DNA of 64,000 nt from Closterium sp. Naga37s-1 (taxonomy: Eukaryota > Streptophyta > Zygnematophyceae > Desmidiales > Closteriaceae). How positions within the stretch are numbered: position 1 is the stretch's first letter; each line of letters opens with the position of its first letter. Of the stretch, positions 36,076 through 47,868 are shown one piece after another. The notes beneath the pieces are model-generated. The model made no database searches, was not told where the DNA came from, and saw only the letters and a program-made list of their open reading frames with translations. The stretch is from positions 25,001 through 89,000 of the forward strand of contig CANJKZ010000083.1 in assembly GCA_947471745.1 (NCBI GenBank). Reading direction: 5' to 3'. The translations under genes were made by a program, and so were the position numbers.

Positions 36076-39000
36076 TCAGTACGGCACATAGCCATCGAGG
36101 GTTTTGTCATTGGCCCCGCCCTGCACGTAGTAGCTGCGGTACCAGCGCACAAACTTCTCCAGCCCACTGTCCAGGTCCGTTGCTGGCTCGTACCTGCGTT
36201 ACCAGGGGGATATGAGGGCACAGGGAGCAAGCAACAGCTGAGAGGGGTCCAACACAAGGGAGCTGGGGAAGTCAACGAGGAGCCGGAAAGAGGAATTATT
36301 GAGGAAGGTGAGTGCAGTGGGTGCACACGTGAGAGCAGAGGGCGAGGGACGTGGTGGTTGTACAAGTGTGACGCACCCTAGTTCACGATGTGCTCTGGTG
36401 ATGTTGGCATGTGTGAAGAGGACGTCACCGGTGCTGGGCATTTGAATGTAACTGCACCACACGAGAGCAAGGGAACGGGCAAGACAGGCACACAAGGTGG
36501 GGGGAGGGAGGGAGTGGGGGGCGAGCAACTGTGTATTGTGGAGCACATGCATGGGCATGCACAGAGGGCCTGAATGCAGCAATGCGGACAGCAGAGGGAG
36601 TATACATGGCATGCAGGCTCCAAGAGTGCGGGCTTGGCCTTGCAGCGAGGGGAGCAAAGGCGACTCACTTGCGCACGGCCTTGATGCCCAGGTGCTTCTC
36701 CAGCAGCCCCACGAAGTCGCCCACTCGCACCGGCTGTGTGTTGCCCAGGTTGTACACGCGGAAGGGCGCCTTGCGCTTCTTGCGCCCGCCACTGCCCGTG
36801 CTGGGCCCCGCCGTGTCCAGCGCAGCCACGCAGCCGCGCACCACATCGTCAATGTACGTAAAGTCTCGCGCCAGCTCCTCCTGCTTCGGCCCCTGGAATA
36901 TCTTTATCGGCTGCACCGTTGGGTCGGGTGGGTGCAGGGAGAGCACAGCAACGGGAGCCCAATGCAGCAGAGAGGACATGAGTGCAACTGGGATGGCGTG
37001 AGTGGGGCATGTCAAGGAATGAACCCCACGTGAGTGTGTGAGCGTGTGTGGAGTGGGCAGCAGCAAGGCCCACCTTGCCGTCAACAATGTTGCGTGTGAA
37101 GGAGAAGTAGGCCATGTCTGGTCGCCCCCACGGCCCGTACACTGTGAAGAACCTGCCAGGCACATGCCACACCACCACCGCAGAGGCAACTGTCAATGCT
37201 GCTGGCAGAACTGCGGGAGCAAGTTGAGGGATCGTTGTGCCAGGCAGGCATGTGATGGCAGAGGCGCGGAGGAGTGGAGGGGCGAGGGGCACCTGAGGGC
37301 GGTGACGGAGAGGCCATAGATGTGGTTGTACGTGTGCCCCAGCACCTCGTCCGCCTTCTGCCACCGGGCACACGGGCACGAGCGCAGCGCAAGGGGCATG
37401 TGAGCCGTGGGGGGTGGGGTAGGGGGCAGGTACGTATCCAAGAAGCAAAGGTACGGCGGAGAGCAGCAGGCAATAGGGAAGCAAGAGAGAGGGGCGGAGG
37501 GGGAGCAGTGACCTTAGTAGCGGCATAGAGACTGGCAGGCTTGTCCGTGCGATCGTCCTCTGAGAATGGCACCTGGCGACCAGGGGGCACGGCGGAGGAG
37601 GTCACATTGTAAGGAAATGGCGAGGGGGAGCGGGGGAAGAGTGGATGGGGCCATGGATTGGCAGTGGAAGGTGAAGAGCGAGCGAGTGTGGTGGAGGAAG
37701 GAGAGCGTACCTTAGTGTTGAGGCCGTATACTGATGACGACGACGCGTACACAATGGCGGGCTGCGGGTCTGCCGCCTGCATGCACAGCGGGGGAAGGAG
37801 AAGCCTTAACGGAGGTAGTGGGAGCAAAGGAGGAAGACGCGAATGGACGGACACACGGAGGTGCGTGTGCGCGTGCATGTGCGTGTGCACGCGCGAATCC
37901 GCATTTTCAAACCTTGCCATCTGCCATTCCATCCATCTTTCCGCAACGCCCCCCTCGCCCGCGTCCCAGCCCAACCCATCCCGCCCTCGAGCGTGCGCGC
38001 GCGTACCTTGCAGAGTTCGAGCAGCTGCACGAAGCCGTGCACGTTGGAGTGCACGTACGCCATGGGGTTCTGCACCGCGTACCGCACGCCCGCCTGCGCC
38101 GCCAGATGCAGCACGTGCGTGAAGCGCACCACGCGGAACAGCTCCGCCAACAGCTCCGCGCTCGTGATGTCGCCCTCCACCACCATGCTGCGCGCCCCGC
38201 CCGCACGCCGGGGGGAGGGCAGCATGGGAGGGAGGGCGGGGGATGGAGGGGAGGGCGCAGATAAGGGGTAGAGCGAGTGAGGCGCGGGAGGACGAAGAAA
38301 GACGGGGCGGAGGGATGTACGTGAGGGAAAGGGGGGTGGGTGGGGGGAGGAGGAGATGGGGAGCGGAGAGGGCGAGCATATGGGCGAGAGGCGACGGTCC
38401 AAGGCGAGCGGGCATGGGCGAACGCGCAGAGCGAGGCGTACTCACACGCCTTTCTCCTGCAGGCGTGTCTGGCGCGCGCGCTTGAGCGCGACGGGGTAGT
38501 AGCTGTTGAAGCTGTCCACTCCCACCACGCCGTCGCCGCGCCGTCGCAGCGCCAACGACACGTGCGACCCCACGAAGCCCGCCGCGCCCGTCACCAGCAC
38601 CACCAACCCCGATGGCTGCCGACAAGGAAGGGGGAGAGGGTACGGGAGGAGGCAGAGGGGAAGAGGAAGGGAGGGGGAAATGGGGAGAAAGAGGGGGTGG
38701 GGGCGGAGGGGGAGTGGGGATGGGGGGTGGGGTGGGAAAGAGAGAAGGAGGGAAGGGCGATGGGGAAGGAGGGAATTGGGGATGAGATCGCTAGCTTTGG
38801 TGGATGCAGCGACGCGTCGCATGTGAGGCATGGTCGTGTCGGCGTACCACGCACGCGCGTACCCTTTAACCACCCGGCTGTCGTTATCAACGGGCGTGAC
38901 GCTCTCACCCGGACACGAGCACGGCTCTTCCCCCTCTCTCCCCCGCCGCCATCCTCCCAACGCGGGTGGCGCGCAACAGCAGCAGCAGCGGAGAATCGGA

Positions 39001-39642
39001 GATGGCTAGCCTGGCAAGTCTACGGTGCTACGGCGAACAGCACCTTCCACGAATGACGCAAGGGATTGGCGCGAGTGGGGCGCGGAGCCGAAGCCCTCAC
39101 CTCATGTGGCGTGGCGGAGCGCACGACCTCCGCCTCCCACAAGTCTCCGCCCCACGTCGCTGAGAGCTGCGCCCCGGCGTCGCGCGCTAAAAGCGGCGAG
39201 GTGGAGCGGTAGAGCACACTCACGATACTGCGAGGGGGAGCGCGGGGGGTGCGCGAAGCAGGCGCGGAGAGGGCGGATGAGCGAGGCACTTGATACGTGG
39301 GGTAAAAAGCGGATCGCAGCGCAGGCGGAAGGCAAAAGACCGCAGGAGGGGTAGCGGAACGGACGCCATGGGCAACTTGCGCAGCAAAATAGCGGCTAAT
39401 GCGGGGAGGGGTGCACGGCGACAAGTGCAAGGGGACCGAAAGGCGGGTTCCGCGGAGGCGCACGTGACGAGGAAGACGAGCGCGAGGCACGCGAGCTGCG
39501 TGGCGCTGAGACTGCGCGCCGAGCGCAGAATGAACGAGTTGGAGCGCAGCTTTTCGTTCGCTTCGCTCTTCGCCACCTCCACCGGCTTGGCCGCGCCCGA
39601 CGGCGACAGCAGCTTCGCTGGGGGCGACATGTTCGGAGGCAT
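36076..39642 (-). CDS. GAE: UDP-glucuronate 4-epimerase
   Basis: Converts UDP-glucuronate to UDP-galacturonate, the donor for pectin, at the Golgi. Eleven exons: 39437-39642, 39101-39227, 38446-38615, 38007-38187, 37711-37776, 37513-37572, 37293-37357, 37074-37152, 36669-36910, 36377-36451, 36076-36193; all GT-AG, phases closing to 462 residues. Residues about 35-52 ([18 protein letters not shown]) form a single membrane anchor, as in plant type II GAEs. Then come the WGGDLWE motif, the NAD site [12 protein letters not shown] (about 118-129), [14 protein letters not shown], the catalytic YAATK (about 266-270), [44 protein letters not shown] and VRWYRSYYV near the end. Start: ATG 39642; a second ATG lies at 39630. 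Arabidopsis GAE genes are intronless, so ten introns are notable. It looks intact. Confidence 0.95.
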
Positions 39643-41053
39643 TGGGGAATCCTCCCGTGCCGCGCCGCTCGACTCCCTCACTCCCGCGCCGCTGTGCGCA
39701 GATTTGCGGTGGAGCTTTGTCTGCCTACCTCTAGCTCACTCGCCCTCGTTCCGCTACCGAGACTGTAGCACGGAAATTAAGTCGGTCGGCTCACAACGAG
39801 ACGCTTCTGGCGGTGTGATATGGCGTGGCCACTAATTACGGTTGATTCCTGCACTCCACAAGGGAGTATTCGCGCACACGGGCAAGGGCTACTGACGCCA
39901 GCAAAAAATCCCCCGAGGCGTGCACGTGGTGACGGAAACAGGCTGGGCGTCAAGCTTGACTGACGGGTGAATGGTGCCGACGGGCGGGATGGCCAGTTAC
40001 GCGCGGACGAGGAATGTGGCCACTATGCGATTAGGCGCCAGCAGCGGCGAGATGTGCGGCGCTGTAGCGATCACAGTGAAACCACGTAATCCCTCACTAC
40101 TGGCGCCCTACACTTGCGCTAATCGGCAGCACCTCAGAAGCGATCTGGACTTTCACCTTAGTGTTCGACCAGGAAAGTAATACGCCACTGTAGCTGAAGG
40201 ATACAGTGGTCAGAGGGATTGAGGGATTATCCTCAAGTGAGTAGGGCGGTTTTTTGGCCCAAGGCCCGAAGGGTCCGACTGGTGGATGGATGGGTGGATA
40301 GAGCGTGGGTGGGGGGCGACTGTGGGTGCGCAAATCGAGGGGCAACGACGGGATTACGGGCAGGCAGACATGCATGCGCTGCTGCGCCGTGCAGCCCAAG
40401 GTCACCAACAGCCTCCCTCGTTCCCCTCGGTTTTGTAGTGCACGCTTGCTGAACGACGGCACCGCGGGGAGACATGAACAGTGCACAATACCGAGTCGAA
40501 GCGCCAGCGACATGATTTTCTTTTCCCTCTTCGGCGTCTATGGGGGGCCTCCGCTTGCCCGAATAATCCAGTTGGTGGTGGTGAGGTAACATCCGCGCAG
40601 CGCCCTTGGCGACGCGAAAAGAGCCGCGCCGACGGCCAGAGAGCTCACCCCTCCGAGCTTACGTCGGAGGCTTGGCAAACCCCGCCTGGTCTCGAATCGG
40701 CCAAATGGTGATGGCTCGAATATGCAGCCAACGAGGTTGGGGCAAAGGCAAGGTGGTGCTGGGCTTGGGGGTAACGAACCTGTCCAGCCTCGTTAAAATA
40801 CGGAATGTGTGGTGTAGCGATTGGAGACACGGCAATACAAACTAGCAATATCAGTATACCAATCATTGTAGAACATGGGAGGGGAGCATACAAATCATAA
40901 GCAGGCAATGTAAACACATGCGCTAATGAACCATGCATCAAATCACTGATAGTAACTAGAGATGGTTGATGGTGGGCAGTGAAATAACAGAGATTATTGA
41001 TGGTGAGCAACAGGAGCATCCCTTCCCCCCCTTCTTTAGTGGTCCCATAACAT
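39643..41053. other. GAE upstream region
   Basis: About 1.4 kb. The proximal part should hold the GAE promoter and 5' UTR; no clear TATA box or known motif was found. Short frames (for example near 40305-40711) have no recognisable domain. The last five bases (41049-41053, AACAT) are the target-site duplication of the next retrotransposon. Confidence 0.45.
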
Positions 41054-41181
41054 TCTCAGAAATAGAATACAACGGAATGATGAGATTATGAATGTGGGTG
41101 ATACAAATAGCAAACCCTAACTGAGTTGTACTCACTAAGGAGCACCTCACAACAGCCTATAACAAATATCAACATTTGACA
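41054..41181 (-). repeat. 3' LTR of copy B
   Basis: 128 bp, TGTCAAATGTTG to TTTCTGAGA on the minus strand, with TTAGGGTTTGCTATTTG in the middle. It sits directly beyond the polypurine tract (plus strand CACCCCCATAGG). Confidence 0.92.
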
Positions 41182-42773
41182 CACCCCCATAGGCTAAGTG
41201 AGGGGCATCAAAGCAAGCAGGGTGAACAAACGGTCATAAGACCAGTTAATGCAAGAAGCAAAGCAAGCTCAGGGTGGATCTCAAGGACACCACACAAATT
41301 CCGAGCACAAGCAAGCGGCCACAAGGCCAGTTCAAGAGTTCACTATGATATATAATAGCAAAGCACAACAAGCAGAGCAAGCAACAAGGCTACAGCAACC
41401 GAGGACCTGCCTCAACAAGCCCTAACTGCACACAGAACCGGTGGTGATCACCAGGCGCCAAGACCTTGGTGAAGAGGTCAGCAGTGTTGGCCCTCTGAGG
41501 CCACAAAGTCCAGGCGCACCTGGCCGCGTCGCTGTAGCTCACGCAGGAGGAAGTACCGGACGTCGATATGCTTCACCCTGGTCTCCAGTCGAGGCTCGCG
41601 ACACAAGAGAATCATGGCCTTGTTGTCAGCGAACAAGGTCGGAGCAGTGCGAGGTCGCTCACCAAGGTCAGCGAGCAAGAAGGTCAATCAACGAAGCTCC
41701 TGAGCAGCCATAGCACCGGCGTAGATCTCTGCCTATGCACTGGACGAAGCCACCGACGACGACCGTGTGGACCTCCACGACACAGCCCCAGCTCCCAGAC
41801 TGAAACAGTAACCCTGGGTCGAGCGCTGAGTCTCTACGTCGTCAGCATAAGAAGAGTCACAGAGGCCAGTCAACTCAACTGGCCGAGTCCCTCCAAGGAC
41901 AAGCCCCATGCCTGATGTAGTCGCCAGGTACTTCGCCACCCTCACGGCAGCCGTCCAGTGAACAGGACGGTGCCTCCCAGGTCCAACAAAGCGAGAGAGG
42001 ACACTAAGAGGGTAGGCGAGGTCCGGGCGAGTACAGGTCATCAGGTACATGAGGCAGCCAACAAGCTCTGGGTAGGGACCACTGGGCTCAAAGGGCTCGT
42101 CGGGGAAGGGGTCGGTGAGTCTGTGGTTTACCGCAAGAGGAGTGGGCCGTGTGGTGGAGTGCTGAAGCCCGAACCGCTGAAGGACCTGTTGCACCATGTG
42201 TGACTGCGTCAACGTGATGGTGCGGGCTGCTCTGTCCCTGGTGATCTGCAGGCCAAGGTAGCGCTGCATTTCACCAAGGTCAGTGCACGTGTGTCTCTTC
42301 TGCAGTTCGGACTTCACCTCAGCCAGAGCTGCCCTGTCTGGTGTAGCAAAGACCAAGTCGCTTACGTAGACGAGTATAAAGAAAGGAGTGGAGCCGGCAC
42401 GAACAAACAGTGACGGGTCAGCAGAGGAAGGGCGAAACCCTAGGTCACGAAGCGTGGAGCGAAGAGTGTCGTGCCACTCACGGGGCGGCTGGCGGAGACC
42501 GTAGACTGGTCGCCTCAGGCTCCACTGGGTCCCAGGAGGGAAAGTACCAGTGAAATCAGGAGGACGGCGCAGCCAGATCTCCTCGTGCAGTCGTCCCTGG
42601 AGAAAGGCAGTGGAGAAGTCGAAGGAGTGGAGCTCGTAGTCACGCTGTGCTGCTACGTGTAGTAACACCCGAAGTGTAGTCATCTTCGGGGTCGGAGCGT
42701 AGGTCTGAAAGAAGTCAACTCCCTCGCGCTGACTGAAGCCTCTCGCCACATAGCGCGCCTTGAACATCGGGGG

Positions 42774-45700
42774 TCATCCAGGCGGCTGCTTCACCTTGAA
42801 GAGCCACATGCCATCGACTACGTTCGCCCGGGGAGGGGGAACTGCGTCGACGTACGTGCCTGTGGATCTCCAAGACGCCAACTCTGAGTCCATGGCCGTC
42901 TTCCACTGAGAGGCCCACGGCCCTGACACTGCCTCACGGTATGTGCGAGGAGTCGGTTTGTCAAGGGCGTCGGGGTCTCCTTCAGGGGAAAGCAGCATGG
43001 CACAGAGAGTGGGAGAAGCGGCTGCCAGGTACTCCAGCTCAGAGTGCCTGTCCTCTAGGACGTCACAGCCAAGGGCAAACTCACCCCCGACGGACAGAGG
43101 ACGGGTAGGCGGAGCGGGCACCACACGAGTGCTGTAGTCAAGGTGGCTAGCGGCGGCGAAGTCAGCGACATCGGCAGTGAGAGCCGAGACAGACGACGGA
43201 GAGAAATGAGGGTCGGTGACACCAGTGGCTAGAACGGGGGAGACAACAGGGCGAACGGCACGGTAGTAGTCGGAGATAGGAGTAGGGGAGACAGGAAGAG
43301 AAGACGGAGGAGGAGACGGGAGAACTGACACCGGAGGAGGAGAACGACGAAGAGAGGTACAAAGGAGGGCAGTGTGGAGGTCGGTAATGGGGGACAAGGG
43401 ACGAGCACTCGGAAGACAAGGACGGGAACGGTAGTGACGGACAACAGGAGGAGGAGGCTGCGACCAGACTGCCGGACGGGCGTCAGGAGGAGAAAACGTA
43501 GGACCAAACGCAGGAGGAGACGGAGAGCGGACAGGAGGAGAGGAGGGAAAACCAAGGGCCCGGAGGCCACTCACGGGCGGGAACAAATGCCGCTCCAGAG
43601 GGAGCTGCTGCTGCGGCTGCGGCTGCTGCTGCCGCCGCCGCTGCTGCTCCAGCAGGTCCAACTGCTGCAACTCCTGCCGCTCCCGCTCCAACCGCTCCTG
43701 CTCCTCGCGCGCACGTCGGCAAGCCGCCTGGTAACGCGTGTCATGGCGGTGGGGAGGCGGAGTGCTCTCCGCAGACGTAGTGCCCCCAGCTCTAGTCCCC
43801 TCAGAACTAGCACCCCCAGTACAAGTGTCCCCTGAAGGGGTACCAACAGGGTCAGGGTCCCCAGCTCCAGTGCCCCCTGTCCTAGCACCCCTAGTGCCAG
43901 GACCTCCAACTTCAGCACCCCCAGAACTAGCACCTCCCGTGCCAGCACCTCCAGCTTCAGCACCCCAAGAACTAGCACCTCCAGTGCCAGCACCTCCAGC
44001 TCTAGCACCCCCAGAACTAGCACCTCCAGTGTCAGGACCTCCAGCTCCAGCACCCCCAAGGCTAGCGCCACCTGCGCCAGCACCTCCAACTCCAGCACCC
44101 CTCGATTGAGCACCCCCAGACCGAGTACCGCCAGTGGCTGCACCTCCAGCTCCAACACCAACCGAGTCCACAATAACCTGTCGTGGAAGTACCGAAGGCT
44201 GCTGAGGGGACTGTGAGGAGGACTGCGGGGAGGGAGATGCTACCTGACGCGCGACCGAGGGTAGAGGGGTAGCGTGAGACACACCTGACGGGGCAGGACC
44301 AGGGGGGGGTGGGGGTACCAGAGGAGCGGGAGCAGGGGGAAGAGAGGGTGCGAGGAAAAGGGGGGGAGGGGGAACCGGGAGACCTCGACAGGGGTACCGG
44401 GTGTAGTAGGACACTGACTCGTCGAACCGGACGTCACGGGAGTCTAGGAACTGGTGGAGGGGCGGGTGGTAAAAGGAAACCAGTCGGCCGAGGCTACCGG
44501 GAAACCAAGGAAGACACAGGGGACGGCGCGAGCCGAGAGCTTGTCCGCAGAGGTGTCGCGGACAAGCGCAAGGCAGCCCCAGACACGAAAAGCTGACCCA
44601 ACACCAGGGGACCCGGTCCAAAGACTGGGCGAAGCCTCCGGCCGCGAGACGCGCGGCTGGAGGTTCAGCTGGTGAGCGGCGTAGCGAACCGCGTAGGGCC
44701 ACAGAAAATGGGGCACACGGGCATGAATCATGGACGTGCGGGCGATGTCCATGACCAAGCCAATGCGGCGCTCAGCAACCCCATTCTGCTGTGGGGACTT
44801 CGGCAGCGTCCATGACTGTACGATGCCCTGCTCGCCGCAGAATCCGGCAAGAATGCCTAAGCGAAACTCACCCCCACGGTCAGAGTGGAGACAGGAGACA
44901 CGACGGCCACGAGTGCCCTCAGTGGCTAGAAGCCACCGGATCAGCGTAGAAGTCACCTCGGACTTCTTCGCGAGAGGAAACACCGTGGTGTACCTGGAGA
45001 AGTCGTCGATGACCACCAGAAAGTAGCGCTCCCTCTCAGGTCCCTGCGTAGGTGCAGGGCCCCAGACATCCAAGTGGAGTGTCTGGAAGGGAGCAGTGGC
45101 CGGACGAAGGGAGGAGGAGTGCGGAGTGGCACGAAGACGGCCGGCGACGCAAGGAGTGCACGGCGACGCAGGCGAGGGAGGGAGCGACGGGAAGACGCGA
45201 GGGAGACCTGAGACAAGACGGTGATTAGCCATAGTGCAGAGGCGGGGGATCGACGCGTGGCCAATACGGTGGTGCCACAAGACGGTCCGGTGGGTGAAAG
45301 ACCGACACGAGCAAGGCGCAGCAACTAGACCGGACACAGCAACCTGACCGGACACAGCACCGGACACAGCAACCTGACCAGACACAGCAACCGGTGGGGA
45401 CGCAGTAACCTGACCAAACTCTGCTACCGGGGGGGACGAAGCAACCTGACCAGACGCAGCTACCTGCGGGGGCGGAGTGTGCAGGACGAAGAGACTTGAG
45501 TGGGGCTCTCTGGTGAACGTGGCAAGAACTGCCCCGGTGGAAGAGTCCGTACAGATCGCAGTCCTCCCGTGCGCAGGAAAAGTGACTGTGATCCCCCGGT
45601 CCTGAAGGTATCCAACACCCACCAAGTTCCGAGAGAACGAGGGGACGTAGAGACCAATGAGGAAACCAGAGGGGACAGCTGAGCACGGGAGAGTGGTCGA

Positions 45701-46374
45701 GCTACGAGCAACTGCTGGTCCGGAAGTAGGATCAGCCAGGGCAACTGGGACTGGAGCCGAAAGAGGTGTGACAGTGGTGTGGTCGCGGAAGAAGCACTGA
45801 GACGCGCCGGAGTCCAGCGTCAAGGAGAGCAACACAACAGTAGCGTCATGGCTGGGCTAGTCACTACACAAGCACCTACACTAAAAGCACAAGTACCGAA
45901 ACTAGCAACAGGCAAATGTCCTAAGCTAGGTACACGTAAGCCAAGAGATCCGTACGTGACAGAATAAACAGCATCCATAGACATATCAAACACAGGGTAA
46001 CCACTACGAAACAGACCGGGCCATATCGGGGGAGCCGACCCAGGCCTAAAACGCTCACGGTAGAGGTCGTCGCGGCGACTATAGCAGCGCTGTGCAGAGT
46101 GGTCAGGACGCCAGCAGGTAGTGCCAGCACCAGGGCCGGTCAGGATCCGGTACTGGCAGGGGCCGACGTCGCGGCCACCGCGACGAGCCCCCAAGCTGGC
46201 TGGGCCGCTGCTGCAGCCAACGCTACCCGAACCACCAGGCCCCCACGGCTGCTGAGAAAGCCACAGCTGCTGAGGGCGGAGCTGCTGCTGAGGGCGCCAC
46301 AGCTGCTGCGGGTGCCACTGCTGAAACTGCCGCTGCTGCTGTCCCTGCTGCTGGAGAACCCTAGTGGACGCCAT
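42774..46374 (-). pseudogene. Gag, protease, integrase and RT-start region of copy B (fossil)
   Basis: Long frames cover the protease-integrase block (44444-45835) and the linker to early RT (42774-44702). Motifs: DSGASQCFFRDH, HHRIGHASIPRL, DVWGPAPTQG, HSDRGGEF, PQQNGVAERRIG, and the Copia segment EGDPDALDKPTPRTYREA. The linker is a Gly-Ala repeat followed by a charged coiled-coil-like stretch (RREQER-type) and Gln-rich sequence, as in copy A. Confidence 0.85.
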
Positions 46375-46799
46375 GATAAAGGCTAGGAGCGTCAGGAGCT
46401 AGGGACGGCTGCAGTGAAACAACGAGAACAACTTGGAGCGCCAGGTGAAACTAGGCGAGGAACGGCTGGAGCACGGAACAATCTGAGCTAGGAGCGAGGA
46501 GCGAAGAGGACTGGAGCTAGAACGGCTGGAGCTAGACGCGGCTGGAGCTAGGAGTGGCTGCAGCTAGAACGGCTGGAGCTAGAGACTGTAAGTGCGGCTG
46601 TCGGCTGCCGCTAGTAGAGCCACTGTCAGTGAAAAGTACGTGCGACCGTATGGGCTGCAGTCTGACGGCTGCGGTATGTAGGGAACTGTGCAGGTCGTTC
46701 GGCAAGCAGGAACGCGGGCGACAGTTGCATCCCAACACCCTGAACCCCTCTTTTTTTTTTTTCTTTTTTAAAGGGTTTACTTAACTAATTTATTTTTCT

Positions 46800-47500
46800 G
46801 GCGCTAAAGCGCTGCGGGGCGCGCTGCCTGCAGGGTGTGCTGCTTGCGGGGCGCGCTACCCGCAGGGCGCGCTGCCTGCGGGGCGCGCTACCCGCGGGGC
46901 GCGCTACCCGCGCGGCGCGCTGCCTGCGGGGCGCGCTACCTGCAGGGCGCGCTACCTGCGGGGCACGATACCTGCGGGGGCGCGCAGCCTAGGGGCAGGG
47001 CGACGCGCGAGCTAGGGGCAGCGCGCACAGGCGCGCACGGGCTAGGGGCAATGCGCGCGAACGACGTGACGGGCTGGGGCAGGGCGCATGGGCGACGTGA
47101 CGGGCTGGGGCAGGGCACACGGGCTACGCGACGGGCTAGGGCAGGGCGCATGGGCGACGCGACGGGCTGGGGCAGGGGCCACGGGCCACGCGACGGGCTG
47201 GGGCAGGGCGCACGGGCTACGCGACGGGCTAGGGCAGGGCGCACGGGCTACGCGACGGGCTAGGGTAGGACGCACGGGCTACGCGACGGGCTGGGGCAGA
47301 GGCGCGATACGGAGGGCGTGGAGGGCGCGTAGGGGAGGGCTGGGCTAGGCGCGGAGGCGCAGAGGGCGCGTTACGGAGGGCTCAGAGGGCGCGTTAGGGA
47401 GGGCGCGGAGGGCACTAGGGCGCGTGACGGAGGGCGCGTAAGGCGCGGAGGGCGCTAGGGCGCGGAGGCGCGCTAGGGCGCGGAGGGCTCGAGGGCGCGA
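46800..47500 (-). repeat. GC-rich tandem-repeat leader of copy B
   Basis: Plus-strand units GGGGCGCGCTACCCGC (46815-46970) and CGACGGGCTGGGGCAGGGCG with CACGGGCTACG (about 47060-47300), then GCGGAGGGCGCTAGGGC-type units to 47480. They mirror the leader of copy A in position and partly in sequence. Confidence 0.82.
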
Positions 47501-47545
47501 GCTGGGCTAGGCTAGGCAAGGATTCTAAACCTACTCGTGATACCA

Positions 47546-47673
47546 TCTCAGAAATAGAATGCTACGGAATGATGAGATTAGGAATGTGGGTGATGCAAAT
47601 AGCAAACCCTACCTGAGTTGTACTCACTAAGGAGAACCTCACAACAGCCTATCACAAATATCAACATTTGACA
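47546..47673 (-). repeat. 5' LTR of copy B
   Basis: 128 bp, seven differences from the 3' LTR, followed on the minus strand by the primer-binding site and flanked on its right by AACAT. Confidence 0.92.
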
Positions 47674-47678
47674 AACAT

Positions 47679-47868
47679 GATCAAGGAGTGTATTTGGTGC
47701 ATCATGTGAGCACCATGACTGCAAATTCCGTTTTGAAGGCTGGCAGAGTATATGACATGATCACGATCTGGGGAGAGGGAGAAGGATGGTTTTGATATTT
47801 CTTGTGTTCGGGTAGGCTATAGTATAGAAAACAATACAGCACATTTGTTTGTTCACACCGAGGCCATG
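47679..47868. other. Short 3' flank of the EEP gene
   Basis: 190 bp between the target-site duplication of copy B and the stop codon of the next gene. The 3' UTR of that gene must be short, or reach into the transposon. Confidence 0.5.

Larger units (their letters stand above)
41054..47673 (-). mobile_element. Ty1/Copia LTR retrotransposon, full length (copy B)
   Basis: Bounded by 128-bp LTRs (41054-41181 and 47546-47673) and the duplication AACAT (41049-41053 and 47674-47678). Reading right to left: 5' LTR, variant primer-binding site TGGTATCACGAGTAGG, GC-rich leader (about 46800-47500), Gln-rich gag-like start (ATG at 46374), Cys/His cluster, protease DSGASQCFFRDH (about 45800), integrase (about 44700-45100), Gly/Ala linker (about 43800-44150), RT (about 42200-42830), RNase H (about 41480-41900), conserved motif GATCCACCCTGAGCTTG (41264-41280), polypurine tract and 3' LTR. 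Same family as copy A. The LTRs differ at 7 of 128 sites, so it is older than copy A. About five breaks. It ends 195 bp beyond the stop codon of the next gene. Confidence 0.95.

Noticed and set aside
37081-38625. Minus-strand frame of 514 codons over GAE
   Set aside because: It runs through several GAE introns and alternative frames; the GAE exons with GT-AG borders explain the conserved pieces.
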